Source: Bacteroidales bacterium UBA4070 (lineage in GTDB: Bacteria > Bacteroidota > Bacteroidia > Bacteroidales > VadinHA17). From it: DNA of 64,000 bases. Made by a program: the position numbers and the translations under genes. Location: NCBI GenBank assembly GCA_002383485.1, contig DFYY01000053.1, positions 62,001 through 126,000 of the forward strand, in the 5' to 3' direction. Shown piece by piece: positions 62,686 to 64,000 of this stretch. Each line of letters starts with the position of its first letter. Positions within the stretch are counted from its first letter, which is position 1. The notes beneath the pieces were generated by a model. It worked only from the letters and a program-made list of their open reading frames with translations, made no database searches and was not told where the DNA came from.

Positions 62686-64000
62686 TTATTTCAATCCCAG
62701 TTTTGTCCTTATCCACTCCAACTTGGCCTCGTAGAAATGGCCCGGGAGTCCGTGGCCCGCATAAGGATAGACGATATACCTCTTTTCAGAAGTTACCAGG
62801 TTATATGCAGCAAAGTTGATGTGCGGCGGGCAAACCTCATCCATCAGCCCGACACCCATCAGCATTGGCGCTTTTATCATCGGTGCCAGATTCTTTATGT
62901 CGAAGTAGCTCAGGGTGTAAAAGGCCTCATCCCAGGTGAGCATTTTCTTCAGGTCAATCAGTTCGACAAACTCATTGCCAGGCCATACAGCAACCTTAAA
63001 GTAATCCCTGAAGTCCGAGAGGAATGGCACCTGCGGTGCACATACTGCTATTCTGTCGTTGTTCAGCGCTGCTGTCGCGAAGGTGAGGGCGCCACCCTGG
63101 CTGGCTCCCTCCACGGCGATGCGGGAAGCATCAACCTCGGGCCTCGAGCAGAGGAAGTCAACAGCCCTGACACAATCCATATAGGCTCCGCGATAGATAT
63201 ACTTCTCCTTGTCCTCCAGGTTAGTGAGTATATATCCGGGGAAGCCGGGGTTGACATCGTCCCTGCTGTTGCCGTGACCCCTGATATTCAATCCGAATCC
63301 GATTATATCATCACCGTAATTGACATAGGACGGGACCATTACGGAGCTGTATCCCTGCACCTGCATAATTGCCGGATAACGGCCCGGTTTAACCGGTACC
63401 CTGTACCAGCCTCTGATGAGTGCATTGCCGAGTGACCTCATCTCCACCAGGTATACGTTGTGCTGTTCCGTGCAGAGGCTGTCGATGCGTATCATCTTAT
63501 ACTGCGGATCAACGGTTGCCAGTTCAGCTTTTGCCCTCTGCCAGAACTCCGCGAAATCGGGTTGAGGATCGGCCGGAGAGACAATCTTTTCCGGCTCATA
63601 GCCGAAATTGAAACTGTGTTTCTTGTTCCCCATCTTGCTTTCCAGGGAGAGGGTAGCCTTGTAAAAGCCCGGCTTAAGGTTCCCTACCCTGAAAACAAAG
63701 CGACCGGTACTCATCTTCTTCACTGCCACTTCACGGTAGTCTTTATGGAATTCCTCACCAAAGTCGGTCATGATCTTCAGAGTGATCGCGCCACGGTATT
63801 TCTTCTTAAACTCATTTTTCAGAGTTACGGGGATCTCCAGATCGGGTGATCCTTTGATGATCATATCCTGTTCCGTGAAGGCAGTGCCCAGAGTGAGCAG
63901 GTCAGGGTTACCCCTGTTTGTCAGTTCGGCCGGACCGGCATATATACCGCCATCGCCACCTGCATCATAAACACGTACCGCAATTGTGTTCTTCTTTCCC
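62686..64000 (-). CDS. CE7-type acetyl esterase with N-terminal beta-sandwich, partial
   Basis: The frame is open to base 64000, so the N-terminus lies outside; the ATG at 63864 is internal, because the upstream frame reads KKNTIAVRVYDAGGDGGIYA and GPAELTNRG, the end of a jelly-roll-like domain. The esterase part shows RGHGNSRDD, the nucleophile elbow GASQGG, an Asp in GVGLMDEVCPPH and the His in YAGHGLPG. It is an acetylxylan esterase/cephalosporin-C deacetylase family enzyme and probably removes acetyl groups from mannan or related glycans. It precedes the GH2 gene by 15 bases. Confidence 0.85.
   Translation of the reverse strand, partial: GKKNTIAVRVYDAGGDGGIYAGPAELTNRGNPDLLTLGTAFTEQDMIIKGSPDLEIPVTLKNEFKKKYRGAITLKIMTDFGEEFHKDYREVAVKKMSTGRFVFRVGNLKPGFYKATLSLESKMGNKKHSFNFGYEPEKIVSPADPQPDFAEFWQRAKAELATVDPQYKMIRIDSLCTEQHNVYLVEMRSLGNALIRGWYRVPVKPGRYPAIMQVQGYSSVMVPSYVNYGDDIIGFGLNIRGHGNSRDDVNPGFPGYILTNLEDKEKYIYRGAYMDCVRAVDFLCSRPEVDASRIAVEGASQGGALTFATAALNNDRIAVCAPQVPFLSDFRDYFKVAVWPGNEFVELIDLKKMLTWDEAFYTLSYFDIKNLAPMIKAPMLMGVGLMDEVCPPHINFAAYNLVTSEKRYIVYPYAGHGLPGHFYEAKLEWIRTKLGLK

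Overview
The window looks like part of a Bacteroidota chromosome, probably Bacteroidales or Marinilabiliales. Secreted proteins carry short lipoprotein or Sec signals. Several promoters match the Bacteroidota -7 box (TAnnTTTG). The gene content (MacA/TolC-type efflux, GH130 plus 2-epimerase mannan utilisation, LVIVD lipoproteins, DUF6088/AbiEii pair) fits that phylum. Most of the window is of moderate GC; about 35.64-53.07 kb is clearly AT-richer and reads as a genomic island beside a tRNA-Cys gene. All functions here are inferred from sequence patterns and family knowledge; no searches were run.

Layout. 0-5.2 kb (minus strand): start of an RND membrane-fusion gene, its TolC-like partner, two MFS transporters and a secreted protein overlapping one of them. 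5.4-7.3 kb: a YciI-like gene, then gene remnants (tricorn-like protease, ATPase N-terminus, cytochrome b N-terminus), tRNA-Val(CAC) and an interrupted echo of its 3' half. 7.3-7.8 kb: haem-binding domain protein. 7.9-25.4 kb: a purine/urate catabolism locus with hydantoinase/HyuA, YgeW, YgeY, a two-subunit xanthine dehydrogenase, YgfK, two fold-type-II PLP enzymes, an XdhD-type dehydrogenase and an SsnA-like amidohydrolase, followed by an APC permease. No canonical ygeX is seen; the two PLP enzymes occupy the place where one would look for it.

27-35.6 kb: a secreted protein, a thioredoxin-like/glutaredoxin fusion, an orphan GroES, a remnant of a large secreted protein, a lipoprotein serpin, an LVIVD lipoprotein, an ECF sigma factor with an unusual membrane/barrel partner, and a decayed second copy of the APC permease.

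35.6-53.1 kb (AT-rich island): TetR regulator and a compact operon of MMPL/RND transporter, LolA-like protein, PlsC acyltransferase, patatin, GT2 and a DUF1302-like outer-membrane protein, together resembling a lipid synthesis and trans-envelope transport system. Then a type I restriction-modification operon (hsdM, AbiEi-like, AbiEii-like, hsdS, hsdR, YgjP-like protease) opposite an XRE-type regulator whose gene is bracketed by four copies of an AGTAA-N4-TTACT inverted repeat. A strong terminator and tRNA-Cys(GCA) close the island.

53.2-64 kb: an SPFH protein, then a beta-mannan utilisation locus: GH5 and GH26 lipoprotein mannanases, GH130 phosphorylase and cellobiose/mannobiose 2-epimerase in one operon, a divergent AraC regulator, and a GH2 enzyme with a CE7-type esterase running off the window edge. 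Together they would cut mannan to mannobiose, epimerise it to mannosyl-glucose and phosphorolyse that to mannose 1-phosphate and glucose.
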